DNA of 32,149 nt from Streptosporangiaceae bacterium. Its GTDB lineage: Bacteria; Actinomycetota; Actinomycetes; Streptosporangiales; Streptosporangiaceae. Numbering within the stretch: position 1 is the first letter of the stretch; every line of letters begins with the position of its first letter. Positions 9,115 through 17,524 of the stretch are shown piece after piece. The DNA is taken from the NCBI GenBank assembly GCA_025964715.1, contig JAOPYH010000291.1:1-32149 (forward strand), written 5' to 3'. A program made the position numbers and the translations under genes. The notes under the pieces are model-generated. The model did no database searches and had not been told where the DNA came from. It saw only the letters and a program-made list of their open reading frames with translations.

Positions 9115-9424
9115 GCTCAGGTCTTTCCGATGCGCTGCCATACTTCCGCACTGATTGTTGTTTGTTTCCGTCGCCACGCCCGGCCGCGGCACGGGCGGTG
9201 AAGGCGGTGTACCCCCGTGCAAGTATCTCCACGAGACAGCCCAGCCAAGGCCACGGATCCGCCTCGCCGGTATGCCACCCCTGGGTCGAGTCCAGCAATG
9301 ACCGATAGTAGGCCTCTGCCGTGTCGGCGATGGTCTGCTCAAGACTTACGTACCGCACGGCGCCCAGTTCGTGCACGTAGAAGTCGGTGTCCGCAGCCCG
9401 AACTGCCGGAGGCGATAGGCTCAT
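9115..9424 (-). pseudogene. Decayed C-terminal fragment of a Fic-domain protein
   Basis: Reading antisense from 9424, the translation contains VRYVSLEQTIADTAEAYYRS, then LLDSTQGWHTGEADPWPW and GYTAFTARAAAGRG. This closely resembles the part of Fic family proteins just after the catalytic motif, typically YISLE...ESYYEAL..SSQGWHEG.HD..PW...FL...YREF. The upstream catalytic HPFxxGNGR motif and everything N-terminal to it are absent, and no ribosome binding site precedes the ATG at 9424. After the GRG the expected winged-helix tail is unrecognisable and the frame runs antisense into the M16 gene. It therefore cannot be an active AMP-transferase. The identification rests on recalled family patterns. 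Confidence 0.6.
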
Positions 9425-9436
9425 GTGCACTGTTAG

Positions 9437-10195
<759 letters not shown>

Positions 10196-10225
10196 CGCGT
10201 CGCCGTCTCCCGAGGCCCTGGTCTT

Positions 10226-10244
10226 CGCGGAGTCGCGCTCCGCG
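10226..10244 (+). terminator. Small hairpin downstream of dapB
   Basis: CGCGGAG (10226-10232) and CTCCGCG (10238-10244) form a 7-bp stem with a TCGCG loop, 30 bases after the dapB stop. It is a weak first terminator; a larger one follows. Confidence 0.45.
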
Positions 10245-10285
10245 GCCGGGTGAAGCGCTGAGCCGGCGGCGACCTCTACGGCGGT

Positions 10286-10317
10286 GGGCCCGGCCGCCGT
10301 CGCCGGAGGCCGGGCCC
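10286..10317. terminator. Bidirectional terminator between dapB and the subtilase gene
   Basis: GGGCCCGGCC (10286-10295) and GGCCGGGCCC (10308-10317) form a 10-bp perfect stem with a 12-base loop. It sits between the converging 3' ends of dapB (+) and the subtilase gene (-), so it probably stops transcription from both sides. Confidence 0.75.
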
Positions 10318-10333
10318 GTCGGAGGCACTCCGG

Positions 10334-11560
10334 TCAGAGACCGGGGGTGTAGAGCAGCTTGTTAGGGGAGCCGCTCCCGGGGCTCTTGACGACCCCGCTC
10401 GTGGCGTTGTTCACCAGCGCGTCCCGCACCTGCTGCGGGGTCGCACCGGGGTGCCCGGCCAGATAGAGCGCGGCCGCGCCGGTCACGTGGGGGGTGGACA
10501 TGGACGTACCGCTGATGGTGTTGGTCGCGGTGTCATTGGTGTTCCACGCCGAGGTGATGTTGATCCCGGGGGCGAAGATGTCGACACAGGTGCCGTAGTT
10601 CCCCCACGAGGCCTTCGTGTCCGTATTGTCGGTCACGGACACCGTGATCGCCGCGGGTACGCGGGCCGGCGAGGTGCTGCAGGCGTTCTGCGGGATCAGC
10701 CCGAGCAGGCCGTTGCCCGCCGCGATGGCATAGCTGACGCCCGAGTTGATCGAGCGGGTCACCGCGCTGTCCAGGGCGGTGTCGGCGCCGCCGCCGAGGC
10801 TCATATTCGCCACGGCGGGCTTGCGGGCGTTGGCGGTCACCCAGTCGATACCCGCGACGACCTTGTCGGTCGTGCCGGAGCCCTGGCAGTCGAGCACCCG
10901 CACCGCGATGAGGTTCACGCTCTTGGCCACGCCGTACTTCGTGCCGCCGATGGTGCCGCCGACGTGGGTGCCGTGGCCGTTACAGTCCTGTCCGTTCTGC
11001 CCGTCGCCCACGGCGTCGTAGCCCACGGACGCCCGGCCGCCGAAGTCGGAGTGGGTCGTCCGCATCCCGGTGTCGACCACATAGGCGTTGACGCCCGAGG
11101 CCGTCGTCGAGTAGGTGTAACCCTGGTTCAGGGGCAGGTTGCGCTGGTCGATGCGGTCGAGGCCCCAGGACGGTGGATTCGCCTGGGTGGCGCTGGCCCG
11201 GTGCACCAGGTTGTGCTGCACGAAGGCCACGCGAGCGTCACCGGCGAGCTTGCGGGCCTGTGCCGCGGTGGACTTCACGGAGAAGCCGCGGAGCGCCGCG
11301 CCGAACGTACGGCGGACGGTGCCGCCGTGGCGGGCGGTGAGGGACCGCGCGTCGGCCTGGACCGCGGAGCGGGAGATCGTGCCGTCCTTGAGGACCACGA
11401 TGTAGCTTCCCGGGACGATCTCCGCGCCGTTCGCGGGGCGGATGGCCCCGTCGGCCGCGTCCGCGGGGCCCGCCCAGGTGAGAGCCATCGCCGCGACGGC
11501 GCCGATGGAGGCGCCGCGGCGTGCCCAGGACGCGAGTCTGGACATCGGGGGGTTGGCCAT
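10334..11560 (-). CDS. Secreted S8 family serine protease (proteinase K-like subtilase)
   Basis: A 408-aa secreted subtilisin-like endopeptidase. It begins with a signal peptide: Arg-containing n-region, hydrophobic segment GASIGAVAAMALTWA, and probable cleavage after ADA (about residue 35). An inhibitor I9 prodomain follows (about 48-120, starting PGSYIVVLKDG). The mature catalytic domain has the complete triad: D163 in VVDTG, H196 in NGHGTHVGG and S353 in SGTSMSTPH, plus oxyanion N283 in AAGN. Cysteines at 193, 225, 294 and 325 could form disulfides. The ATG at 11560 has AGGAGG five to eight bases upstream on its strand. It ends without an extra C-terminal domain. It is probably a nutritional or processing protease. 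Confidence 0.93.
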   Translation of the reverse strand: MANPPMSRLASWARRGASIGAVAAMALTWAGPADAADGAIRPANGAEIVPGSYIVVLKDGTISRSAVQADARSLTARHGGTVRRTFGAALRGFSVKSTAAQARKLAGDARVAFVQHNLVHRASATQANPPSWGLDRIDQRNLPLNQGYTYSTTASGVNAYVVDTGMRTTHSDFGGRASVGYDAVGDGQNGQDCNGHGTHVGGTIGGTKYGVAKSVNLIAVRVLDCQGSGTTDKVVAGIDWVTANARKPAVANMSLGGGADTALDSAVTRSINSGVSYAIAAGNGLLGLIPQNACSTSPARVPAAITVSVTDNTDTKASWGNYGTCVDIFAPGINITSAWNTNDTATNTISGTSMSTPHVTGAAALYLAGHPGATPQQVRDALVNNATSGVVKSPGSGSPNKLLYTPGL

Positions 11561-11688
11561 GTGTCCTCCTGATCGTTCGTGCGATCGGCACCATGGATGG
11601 TGAACCGGACACAAACGATCACAGGCCAAAAGGCGCAGTTATCCAACGGCAAGACCTGTCGCCTGGGGCTTGGGACCTTGGCATGGTT

Positions 11689-11710
11689 CGCCGGTGACGG
11701 TCACACGGCG
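11689..11710 (-). terminator. Hairpin overlapping the modC stop codon
   Basis: CGCCG-GTGAC (11689-11698) pairs with GTCAC-CGGCG (11700-11710) with a single bulged A and almost no loop. It spans the modC stop codon and could end the mod transcript. The one-base loop means that the top pairs would open in RNA. Confidence 0.4.
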
Positions 11711-12726
11711 GTCAGGGTGACGCCGGTGGCCTTGACGCTGACCCAGACCTCGACGCCTTCGGCCAGGCCGAGCTCGGATGCGGCCGCGGCTGTCACCTCG
11801 GCCACGATGTCGGGCTCGCCCGTGACGGTGACGCGGAGCCGGGTGCCGAGCGGGGTCAGGTCCCGTACGGTCCCGGGCCAGCAGTTACGCGGGCTCCCCG
11901 CGGGCCTGTCCTGATAGAGCGCCACGTCCTCAGGGTCGACCACCGCCAGGGTGGCGGTGCCCGGAGGCAGCGGCTCCGCCGCGACGAGCCCCCCGTTGCC
12001 GGACAGGGCGACGCCGGTGACGGTAGCGACACCGGGATAGGCGTTGCGGCCGAACATCCGGGCCACCCATGCCGAGCGCGGCGCCCGTGTCACCTCGGTC
12101 GGGGGCGCGTCCTGTGCCACTCTGCCGTCCTGCAGCACGAGGATCCGGTCCGCGAGCGCGATGGCGTCGACGGGGTCGTGCGTCACCATCAGGCACACCC
12201 CTTCAAAGGCGCTGAGGTGCCGGCGCAGCGCGTGCCGCACGTCCGCGCGGGTCGTCGCGTCGAGCGCGGACAGCGGCTCGTCGAGCAGCAGGAGTGTGGG
12301 CCTGACGGCCAGCGCGCGGGCCAGTGCGACCCGTTGTGCCTGACCCCCTGACAGCGCCGAGGGCCGGCGCCCGGCGAGGTCTCCCACGCCCAGCCGCTCG
12401 AGCCACTCCATCGCCTGGGCCTGCGCCTCCCGCCGGCCGAAGCCCTGGGCGCGCAGCCCGTACGCCACGTTCCGTACGGCCGGCAGGTGCGGGAACAGCG
12501 CTCCGTCCTGCGGCACGTATCCGATGGACCGCCGGTACGGCGGCTCAGCCGACACGTCCCGGCCGGCCAGCTCCACGTGGGCATGGGCCCGTCCGGGAAG
12601 CCCCGCGAGTGCGCGCAGGAGCGTCGTCTTACCGGCTCCGTTGGGACCGACCACCGCGACCGTACGGCCGGGCTGGACCTTCAGCTCCAGGTCCAGGAAG
12701 CCGGTCAGCGCGGCGACGACGCTCAT
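11701..12726 (-). CDS. modC: Molybdate ABC transporter ATP-binding protein ModC
   Basis: The ATPase subunit of a molybdate importer, 341 aa. ABC motifs are intact: Walker A GPNGAGKTT (27-35), Q-loop YVPQDGALFPH, signature LSGGQAQR (125-132), Walker B LLLLDEP with D149-E150, and the switch His in VTHDPVDA. The C-terminal third is a TOBE/Mop oxyanion-binding domain ending SELGLAEGVEVWVSVKATGV, typical of ModC. Its ATG overlaps the modB stop as ATGA (12723-12726). The reading frame is open further upstream across modB, but the homology begins at this ATG. The Mop part strongly resembles that of the operon's first gene. Confidence 0.93.
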   Translation of the reverse strand: MSVVAALTGFLDLELKVQPGRTVAVVGPNGAGKTTLLRALAGLPGRAHAHVELAGRDVSAEPPYRRSIGYVPQDGALFPHLPAVRNVAYGLRAQGFGRREAQAQAMEWLERLGVGDLAGRRPSALSGGQAQRVALARALAVRPTLLLLDEPLSALDATTRADVRHALRRHLSAFEGVCLMVTHDPVDAIALADRILVLQDGRVAQDAPPTEVTRAPRSAWVARMFGRNAYPGVATVTGVALSGNGGLVAAEPLPPGTATLAVVDPEDVALYQDRPAGSPRNCWPGTVRDLTPLGTRLRVTVTGEPDIVAEVTAAAASELGLAEGVEVWVSVKATGVTLTAV

Positions 12727-13511
12727 CGCGACCGCCGGGGGGACAGCCAGCTGCCGCGCAGGAGCACGAGGACGCTGACGGAGACCGCCAGCAACAGCAT
12801 GCTGACCGCCACCGCGGCGTCCTGGTCCTCGTGCAGGAGCAGGTAGACGGCCAGTGGAAGGGTCTGGGTCCGACCGGCGACATTGCCCGCGAAAGTGATC
12901 GTCGCACCGAACTCGCCGAGGGCGCGGGCCCAGGCGAGCGCGGCTCCCGAGGCGATGGCCGGGGCGATGAGCGGGACCGTGACCGTGCGGAAGACCCGGG
13001 TCGGTCCGGAACCCAGAGTCGCCGCGACCTCTTCGTGCCGGCGGTCGAGGCCCTGCAGGGCGCCTTCCACGGTCAGGGTGAGGAAGGGCAGCGCCACGAA
13101 CGCGCCGGCCAGCGTTGCCCCGGCGGTGGAGAACCCCAGCCGTACACCCATGGCCTCGAGCGGCGGGCCGAGCAGGCCGTGGCGGCCGAAGGCCAGGAGC
13201 AGTGCCACACCGCCCACGACCGGAGGGAGCACCAGGGGCAGCAGCACGATGGACCGCACGAGGGACTTCCCCGGGAAGTCGACCCGGGCGAGCAGCCAGG
13301 CCAGGGGCACCCCGAAGAGCAACGAAAGCGCCAGCGCGCCGAAGGAGCACACCAGGGACAGGCGCAGTGCGGTCAGCACGCCGGGCTCGGTCAGCCTGGA
13401 CGCCAGGCCGGACCAGGGCGTGCTGTGGATCAGGCCGGCCAGCGGCAGGGCCACGAAGGCGATCGCCCCAGCCGCCGGCAGCCACATCGCCACCGGCACG
13501 CGGCGGGTCAT
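12723..13511 (-). CDS. modB: Molybdate ABC transporter permease ModB
   Basis: The membrane subunit of the molybdate importer, 262 aa with about six transmembrane helices. The cytoplasmic EAA loop that docks ModC is clear as EVAATLGSGPTRVFRTVTVP, followed by LIAPAIASGAALAWARALGEFGATITFAGN, a segment conserved in ModB/CysT-type permeases. Its start overlaps the modA stop as ATGA (13508-13511) and its stop overlaps modC, so translation is coupled through the whole operon. Confidence 0.93.
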   Translation of the reverse strand: MTRRVPVAMWLPAAGAIAFVALPLAGLIHSTPWSGLASRLTEPGVLTALRLSLVCSFGALALSLLFGVPLAWLLARVDFPGKSLVRSIVLLPLVLPPVVGGVALLLAFGRHGLLGPPLEAMGVRLGFSTAGATLAGAFVALPFLTLTVEGALQGLDRRHEEVAATLGSGPTRVFRTVTVPLIAPAIASGAALAWARALGEFGATITFAGNVAGRTQTLPLAVYLLLHEDQDAAVAVSMLLLAVSVSVLVLLRGSWLSPRRSR

Positions 13512-14248
13512 GGGGTGCTGAACCCGTATTCATTGAGGGTGGCCTTGGCCGCCGCGGAGCCGAGCCAGCTGACGAAGGCGGCCGAGGCGTCCTTGTGCTC
13601 GCTGTCCTTGATCACGACGGCGGGGTAGCTCGCCGTGACGTTCTGGGCCGCCGGGATCGGTACGCTGCTGGCGGCTCGGCCGGCCGACCTCAGATCCGTG
13701 ATGTACACGATCCCCGCGTCCGCCTCGCCGGTCCGCACCCGGGTGAGCACCGTCCGCACGTCGATCTCCTCCGACTTCGGCGTCACCGTGACCCCGGCCT
13801 TGGCCAGGGCCTGCCGCGAGTACCGGCCCACCGGCACGCTATCGGCGGCGAGGACGACGCGCAGCCCCGGCCGGGCGAGGTCCGCCAGGCCGCGGATGTT
13901 CTGCGGATTGCCGGGGGCGACCGCGATGGTCAGTGAGTTGTAGGCGATCACGCGCCGGGTCGGCCGCTCGAGCTTGGTGTCCAGGCGGTTCATCGTCGTC
14001 TCGTCGGCGGTCGCGAGGACGTCCGCGGGAGCCCCCTCCTTGACCTGCGCGCCGAGCTCCTGTGAGCCCGCGAAGGAGAGCTGGATCTTCACGTTCTTGT
14101 GGGACATGCCGTAGGCCTTGCCCAGCTCACCGAACACGTCGGTGAGAGAGGAGGCGGCGAGCACGGTAAGGGTGGTGGAGGTGTCGGGCCCGCCACAACC
14201 GGTCGCCACTGCGAGCAGTGCCGTGACGGCCGCGAGAAGACGTTTCAA
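13508..14248 (-). CDS. modA: Molybdate-binding lipoprotein ModA
   Basis: The extracytoplasmic molybdate/tungstate-binding protein, 246 aa. A short signal sequence ends in a lipobox-like ATGC with the lipidation Cys at 18, so the protein should be anchored to the outer face of the membrane. Family segments are LTVLAASSLTDVFGELGKAY, FAGSQELGAQVKEGAPADVLATAD, YNSLTIAVAPGNP and RVVLADSVP-like VPVGRYSRQAL, ending in SAFVSWLGS-like residues. The start is a TTG at 14248 that overlaps the upstream stop as TTGA (14245-14248). No other start gives the signal peptide. Confidence 0.92.
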   Translation of the reverse strand: MKRLLAAVTALLAVATGCGGPDTSTTLTVLAASSLTDVFGELGKAYGMSHKNVKIQLSFAGSQELGAQVKEGAPADVLATADETTMNRLDTKLERPTRRVIAYNSLTIAVAPGNPQNIRGLADLARPGLRVVLAADSVPVGRYSRQALAKAGVTVTPKSEEIDVRTVLTRVRTGEADAGIVYITDLRSAGRAASSVPIPAAQNVTASYPAVVIKDSEHKDASAAFVSWLGSAAAKATLNEYGFSTP

Positions 14249-14643
14249 GAGAGCTCCACGGTGACGTTGGTGGATTTCACCCGGGCGACGGCCTCGACGC
14301 CCTCCGCCAGGCCGAGCTCGTCCACCGCCTCCGAAGTCAGCAGTGACACGACCCGGTGTCGACCAGCCTGGATCTCGACCTGCGCGATGACCCCGTCCTT
14401 CACCACCCGGGTCACGATCCCGGGGAAGGTGTTGCGCGCGGAGGTGAGGTGGGGCGCTTGGGGGCCTTGGGGGGCCTCCTGCCCGAGCTCGACCGCGAAC
14501 GCGGCCAGGTCATGACCATCGACGACCCGATGTCCTTGATCGTCGCGGCGGGTCGGCAGCCGACCGGCGTCCGCCCAGCGACGCACGGTGTCGGGGCTGA
14601 CACCGAGCAACTGCGAGGCCCGGCCCACGGTATAGATGGGCAT
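14245..14643 (-). CDS. HTH-Mop (TOBE) molybdate-responsive DNA-binding protein
   Basis: A 132-aa protein that joins a MerR/excisionase-type helix-turn-helix (YTVGRASQLLGVSPDTVRRW at 4-23, then RLPTRRDDQGHRVV) to a single Mop/TOBE oxyanion-binding domain (about 71-132, beginning NTFPGIVTRVVKDG). It is the first gene of the mod operon and probably senses molybdate and controls the operon, a ModE-like job built from different parts. The linker is rich in Gln, Ala and Pro. The ATG at 14643 lies 7 bases after a TAAGAT box, so the mRNA is probably leaderless. The last codons overlap modA as TTGA. Confidence 0.85.
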   Translation of the reverse strand: MPIYTVGRASQLLGVSPDTVRRWADAGRLPTRRDDQGHRVVDGHDLAAFAVELGQEAPQGPQAPHLTSARNTFPGIVTRVVKDGVIAQVEIQAGRHRVVSLLTSEAVDELGLAEGVEAVARVKSTNVTVELS

Positions 14644-14650
14644 ATGCCAG

Positions 14651-14675
14651 ATCTTATGGCGCTTTAGCCTCTTAT
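14651..14675 (-). promoter_or_regulatory. mod operon promoter, leaderless, with repeated ATAAG
   Basis: On the minus strand TAAGAT (14656-14651) is a good -10 box and ends 7 bases before the ATG, placing the transcription start at or next to that ATG. ATAAG occurs twice, 18 bases apart (14675-14671 and 14657-14653), flanking a GGC/GCC pair. The first copy lies near the -35 region and the second overlaps the -10, so the arrangement suits a regulator that blocks the polymerase. The HTH-Mop protein is the obvious candidate. Confidence 0.5.
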
Positions 14676-14802
14676 CCGCAAGCACCTGCGTCGCGCAGCC
14701 TTGGCCGGCATCTGCACGATCGCCCGGGGACGCCGGAGCGGGGCCGTAGGCTTCGTGGTGCCGTACCCTCACCCTGCGAACCTCGCCGCGGAGGCCCTCA
14801 CG

Positions 14803-15486
14803 ATGTCGCTCGACCTGCTTGAGCTGCTGCCCGACGACTGGCGCGCACAGCTGGAGCCACGGCTCGATCCGCTCACTCTTGCGGCGCTCAGCGCCTACGT
14901 CTCGGACGAGTACGAGCGGCACACCGTCTATCCGCCTCGCGAGGACCTGTTCAGCGCATTCAGGCACTGTTCCTACGAAGACGCGCGGGTGCTCATCCTC
15001 GGCCAGGACCCCTACCACGGCCCTGGTCAGGCCCACGGGCTGAGCTTCAGCGTCCGTGCGGGGGTGCGCAAGCCGCCTTCGCTGCGCAACATCTTCAAGG
15101 AGCTTTCGGCCGATCTCGACGTGCCCGCCTCGGCTGAGGGCGAGCTCATCCCCTGGGCGGATCAGGGTGTGCTCCTGCTCAACGCGGTGCTGACGGTGCG
15201 CCAGGGTGCGGCCGGTTCGCATGCCGGAAAGGGCTGGGAGGAGTTCACCGACGCGGCGATCCAGGCCCTCGACGCCAAGGAGGGGCGGGTGGTGTTCCTG
15301 CTGTGGGGCGCCTATGCCCGCAAGAAGGCGCGACTGGTGACCGGGCGCCACCACGTCGTCCTCGAGTCCGCCCACCCGAGCCCGCTGAGCGCCAAGAAGT
15401 TTTTCGGCACCCGGCCGTTCAGCTCCGTCAACAAGGCCCTGGCCGACGCCGGCCTCGCCGAGATCGACTGGGCTCTGCCGGCCTGA
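14803..15486 (+). CDS. ung: Uracil-DNA glycosylase (family 1)
   Basis: Ung removes uracil from DNA as the first step of base excision repair. The 227-aa protein has the water-activating motif GQDPYHG with catalytic D69, the FSV segment after it, PPSLRNIFKEL, LLLNAVLTVRQG with the uracil-recognition Asn, and the HPSPLS loop with H191 that inserts into the minor groove. Length is typical. The ATG at 14803 has GGAGG at 14790-14794; an in-frame TTG at 14701 would add 34 unconserved residues. It is divergent from the mod operon and convergent with the lipase gene. Confidence 0.95.
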   Translation: MSLDLLELLPDDWRAQLEPRLDPLTLAALSAYVSDEYERHTVYPPREDLFSAFRHCSYEDARVLILGQDPYHGPGQAHGLSFSVRAGVRKPPSLRNIFKELSADLDVPASAEGELIPWADQGVLLLNAVLTVRQGAAGSHAGKGWEEFTDAAIQALDAKEGRVVFLLWGAYARKKARLVTGRHHVVLESAHPSPLSAKKFFGTRPFSSVNKALADAGLAEIDWALPA

Positions 15487-15519
15487 CCCCGTCCGGGTCG
15501 CGCAGGTCCTTTAACGGGT

Positions 15520-15548
15520 CCGGTCACGCGCGCGGTGGCGTGTGCCGG
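15520..15548. terminator. Hairpin between convergent ung and lipase genes
   Basis: CCGG-CACGC (15520-15529, one bulged T) pairs with GCGTG-CCGG (15538-15548, bulged TG) around an 8-base loop. It lies between two converging 3' ends and could terminate both transcripts. Confidence 0.5.
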
Positions 15549-15559
15549 TGGCCCGGCGG

Positions 15560-16447
15560 TCACACGTGGGACAGGCAATTGGTCCTGGTGGCGTGGGCCC
15601 GGTCGAGTGCGTTCAGCACCTCGTGCAGGGCGATCTGGTCGAATGCCAGACCGGCATGGTCGGAGAGGTCCAGCGCGCACAGGTCCTGCAGGGTCACGTT
15701 GCGGACACCGGTCCCGTCCAGGAACTGGGATCTGTACGGCGTGACCACCACGTCGTACCTCGTCGCGATCACTGTGTAGTCGACGTCGGCCAGCGTGTCA
15801 CCGCCCGCGTTGAGCCTGCCGAGCATCGGTGACCCCACGATCTGGTCGGCACAGGCGGGACAGCCGGTGGCGACGATGCTGAGTGCGCCCGGCCACGCCT
15901 GGGCGAGGAGGCTGAGGCCGCTGAGCGTGGTGCCGTGGTTGGACGGCGCCAGGCCTACGAGCGTGTGCACCTTGCCGGCCCCGCCGAGGAACTTCAGGTA
16001 GTAGCGGGGCATCATGCCGCCCTGCGAGTGCCCGACGATGTCGACGTGAGCGGCGCCGGTGGCGGCCAGCACGCCTTTCACGAACGTCGAGAGTTGTGCG
16101 GCTGAGTCGGCGACCGGGGCGATCGCCCGCAGGACCGGCACTCCGCGCAGTTGGCCATAGGTCAGGGCGAAGACGCAGTAGCCGCGCGCCGAGAACGCCC
16201 GCGCCGCGATGGGCCAGTTGACGGTGCCGTTGGCGAAGGTGCCGTGCACGAGCACCACCGGCCTGGGGTGGGCCGTGCTCGGCTTGCACGACCAGTCGTT
16301 GGCTCCGGGCAGCGACGGGGCGGCCAGCGCTTTCGCGTCGGCGACGGCGTCGGCGTGTGCGGGCAGGGCCGGTGTGAGCAGGAATGCGCAGGCCAGGGCA
16401 GAGGTGACGAAAAGGGGCAGGATGCGAAGACGCTTGACCCGGGACAC
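15560..16447 (-). CDS. Secreted triacylglycerol lipase/esterase (alpha/beta hydrolase)
   Basis: A 295-aa exported lipase. Residues 1-34 form a signal peptide with LPLFVTSALACAFLLTPALP as core and cleavage near AHADA. The mature protein contains the oxyanion motif VLVHGTFAN (66-73), the nucleophile elbow VGHSQGG with S141, a probable acid D232 in TRYDVVVTPYRS and H264 in LSDHAGL. Paired cysteines (54/91, 196/199, 257/291 in some pairing) suggest an extracellular fold. This matches actinobacterial lipase-class-2-type enzymes. The GTG at 16447 has GGAGG five bases further upstream; an in-frame ATG at 16483 would add residues with no conserved look. Confidence 0.88.
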   Translation of the reverse strand: MSRVKRLRILPLFVTSALACAFLLTPALPAHADAVADAKALAAPSLPGANDWSCKPSTAHPRPVVLVHGTFANGTVNWPIAARAFSARGYCVFALTYGQLRGVPVLRAIAPVADSAAQLSTFVKGVLAATGAAHVDIVGHSQGGMMPRYYLKFLGGAGKVHTLVGLAPSNHGTTLSGLSLLAQAWPGALSIVATGCPACADQIVGSPMLGRLNAGGDTLADVDYTVIATRYDVVVTPYRSQFLDGTGVRNVTLQDLCALDLSDHAGLAFDQIALHEVLNALDRAHATRTNCLSHV

Positions 16448-16515
16448 AGGTCCCTCCGGGGGGAGAAGGGGGTACAGCAGCACGCGCCGGATGTGTCCTG
16501 CGTCACACTGCCGAA

Positions 16516-16545
16516 TTACCTGTGAGTAAGTTACTTTTACGTAAA
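16516..16545 (-). promoter_or_regulatory. Cluster of TTAC/GTAA inverted repeats upstream of lipase gene
   Basis: Within 30 bases there are three overlapping symmetric arrangements: TTAC-N6-GTAA (16516-16529), the perfect 11-base palindrome AGTAAGTTACT (16525-16535) and the perfect 10-base palindrome TTTACGTAAA (16536-16545). The block is strikingly AT-rich for this genome and lies 69 bases before the lipase start. It looks like a site for one or more dimeric regulators, perhaps fatty-acid responsive. No regulator is adjacent. Confidence 0.5.
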
Positions 16546-16604
16546 GCGTCCGAACAGGGCAGTTCGATCACATTTGGATTACAGTTGATCCGCGCGGATC
16601 CCCC

Positions 16605-16619
16605 GGCCCCTGATGGGCC
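16605..16619 (-). terminator. Weak hairpin after menA
   Basis: GGCCC (16605-16609) and GGGCC (16615-16619) form a 5-bp GC stem just downstream of the menA stop. A perfect 14-base palindrome GATCCGCGCGGATC lies further on at 16587-16600. Either may contribute to termination; neither is strong. Confidence 0.35.
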
Positions 16620-16631
16620 CCGTGGCCTGCC

Positions 16632-17498
16632 TCAGAGCGCCAGGCCGATGGCCAGGAGCGCGCCGAAGGCCACCTGCAGCCGTCCGGTCTCGCCGAGCAC
16701 GGGGATCAGCTCCGGACCCTTGGCGCCACCCAGCACCTTCTGCGTGGGCGGAACCGAGAGGGGAGCTGCCAGCAGCCCCACGAGGACCCACGGGTGCGGG
16801 GCGGCGGCAGCCAGCACGATCGTGAACGGCAGTGCGGTGCAGGCCGCGTAGAGCAGCCGCGTGCGGGTGTCACCCAGCAGTACGGCGAGGGTCTGCTTGC
16901 CCGAGAGCTCGTCGGTCGGGATGTCCCGGAGGTTGTTGGCCACGAGCAGGCCGCAGGCCAGCAACCCGACGGGCACCGCGGCCACCCAGCTCTCCCAGGG
17001 CAGGCGCTCGGTCTGGACGTACGTCGTCCCGACCACGGCCACCAGCCCGAAGAACACGAACACCGAGATCTCGCCCATCGCCCGGTAGCCGTACGGGCGT
17101 TCGCCGCCGGTGTAGAACCACGCGGCCAGGATCGCCGCGGCACCGATCAGCAGCAGCCACCACGTCGTCACCGCGGCCAGCGCCAGGCCCGCCACCGCCG
17201 CGGCGAGGAAGCAGCCCAGCGCGGCGGCCAGCACCTGCTTGGGCGCGGCGACCCCGGAGCCGACCAACCTGAGCGGTCCGACCCTGTCCTCGTCGGTGCC
17301 ACGGACTCCGTCGCTGTAGTCGTTGGCGAAGTTGACCCCGATCTGGAGCACGAGGGCCACGAAACCGGCGACGAGGGCGCGCCACCAGACCGCCTCCCCG
17401 GTGTGCACGGCCACACCGGTGCCGACCATTACCGGCACGACCGAGGCGGGCAGGGTGCGAGGCCGGGAGCCGGAGATCCACTGTGAAAGGTTGGCCAC
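16632..17498 (-). CDS. menA: 1,4-dihydroxy-2-naphthoate polyprenyltransferase MenA
   Basis: MenA attaches the polyprenyl chain to 1,4-dihydroxy-2-naphthoate to make demethylmenaquinone, in the membrane. The 288-aa UbiA-superfamily protein has about eight to nine transmembrane helices. The first Asp-rich Mg-diphosphate site is NDYSDGVRGTDEDR (59-72) and the second is NNLRDIPTDELSGKQTLAV. The N-terminal SQWISGSRPRTLPASVVPV is typical of MenA. The start is GTG at 17498. The MFS gene ends 26 bases upstream, so the two could be cotranscribed. No other men gene lies in the window. Confidence 0.93.
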   Translation of the reverse strand: MANLSQWISGSRPRTLPASVVPVMVGTGVAVHTGEAVWWRALVAGFVALVLQIGVNFANDYSDGVRGTDEDRVGPLRLVGSGVAAPKQVLAAALGCFLAAAVAGLALAAVTTWWLLLIGAAAILAAWFYTGGERPYGYRAMGEISVFVFFGLVAVVGTTYVQTERLPWESWVAAVPVGLLACGLLVANNLRDIPTDELSGKQTLAVLLGDTRTRLLYAACTALPFTIVLAAAAPHPWVLVGLLAAPLSVPPTQKVLGGAKGPELIPVLGETGRLQVAFGALLAIGLAL

Positions 17499-17524
17499 CG
17501 GTTATCTTCCGTTCCTGAAAAAGG

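Noticed and set aside
9115..9424. Reading the Fic-like frame as an intact gene
   Set aside because: The catalytic motif is missing, there is no ribosome site, and the frame runs antisense into a conserved gene.
11701..13533. Apparent 610-aa ModB-ModC fusion frame
   Set aside because: The modC frame stays open through modB by chance; ModB is encoded in another frame and ModC starts at the ATGA overlap at 12726.
12324..13628. 434-aa plus-strand open frame across modC and modB
   Set aside because: The composition is extreme (Arg/Gly/Pro/Gln) and all conserved motifs lie on the minus strand.
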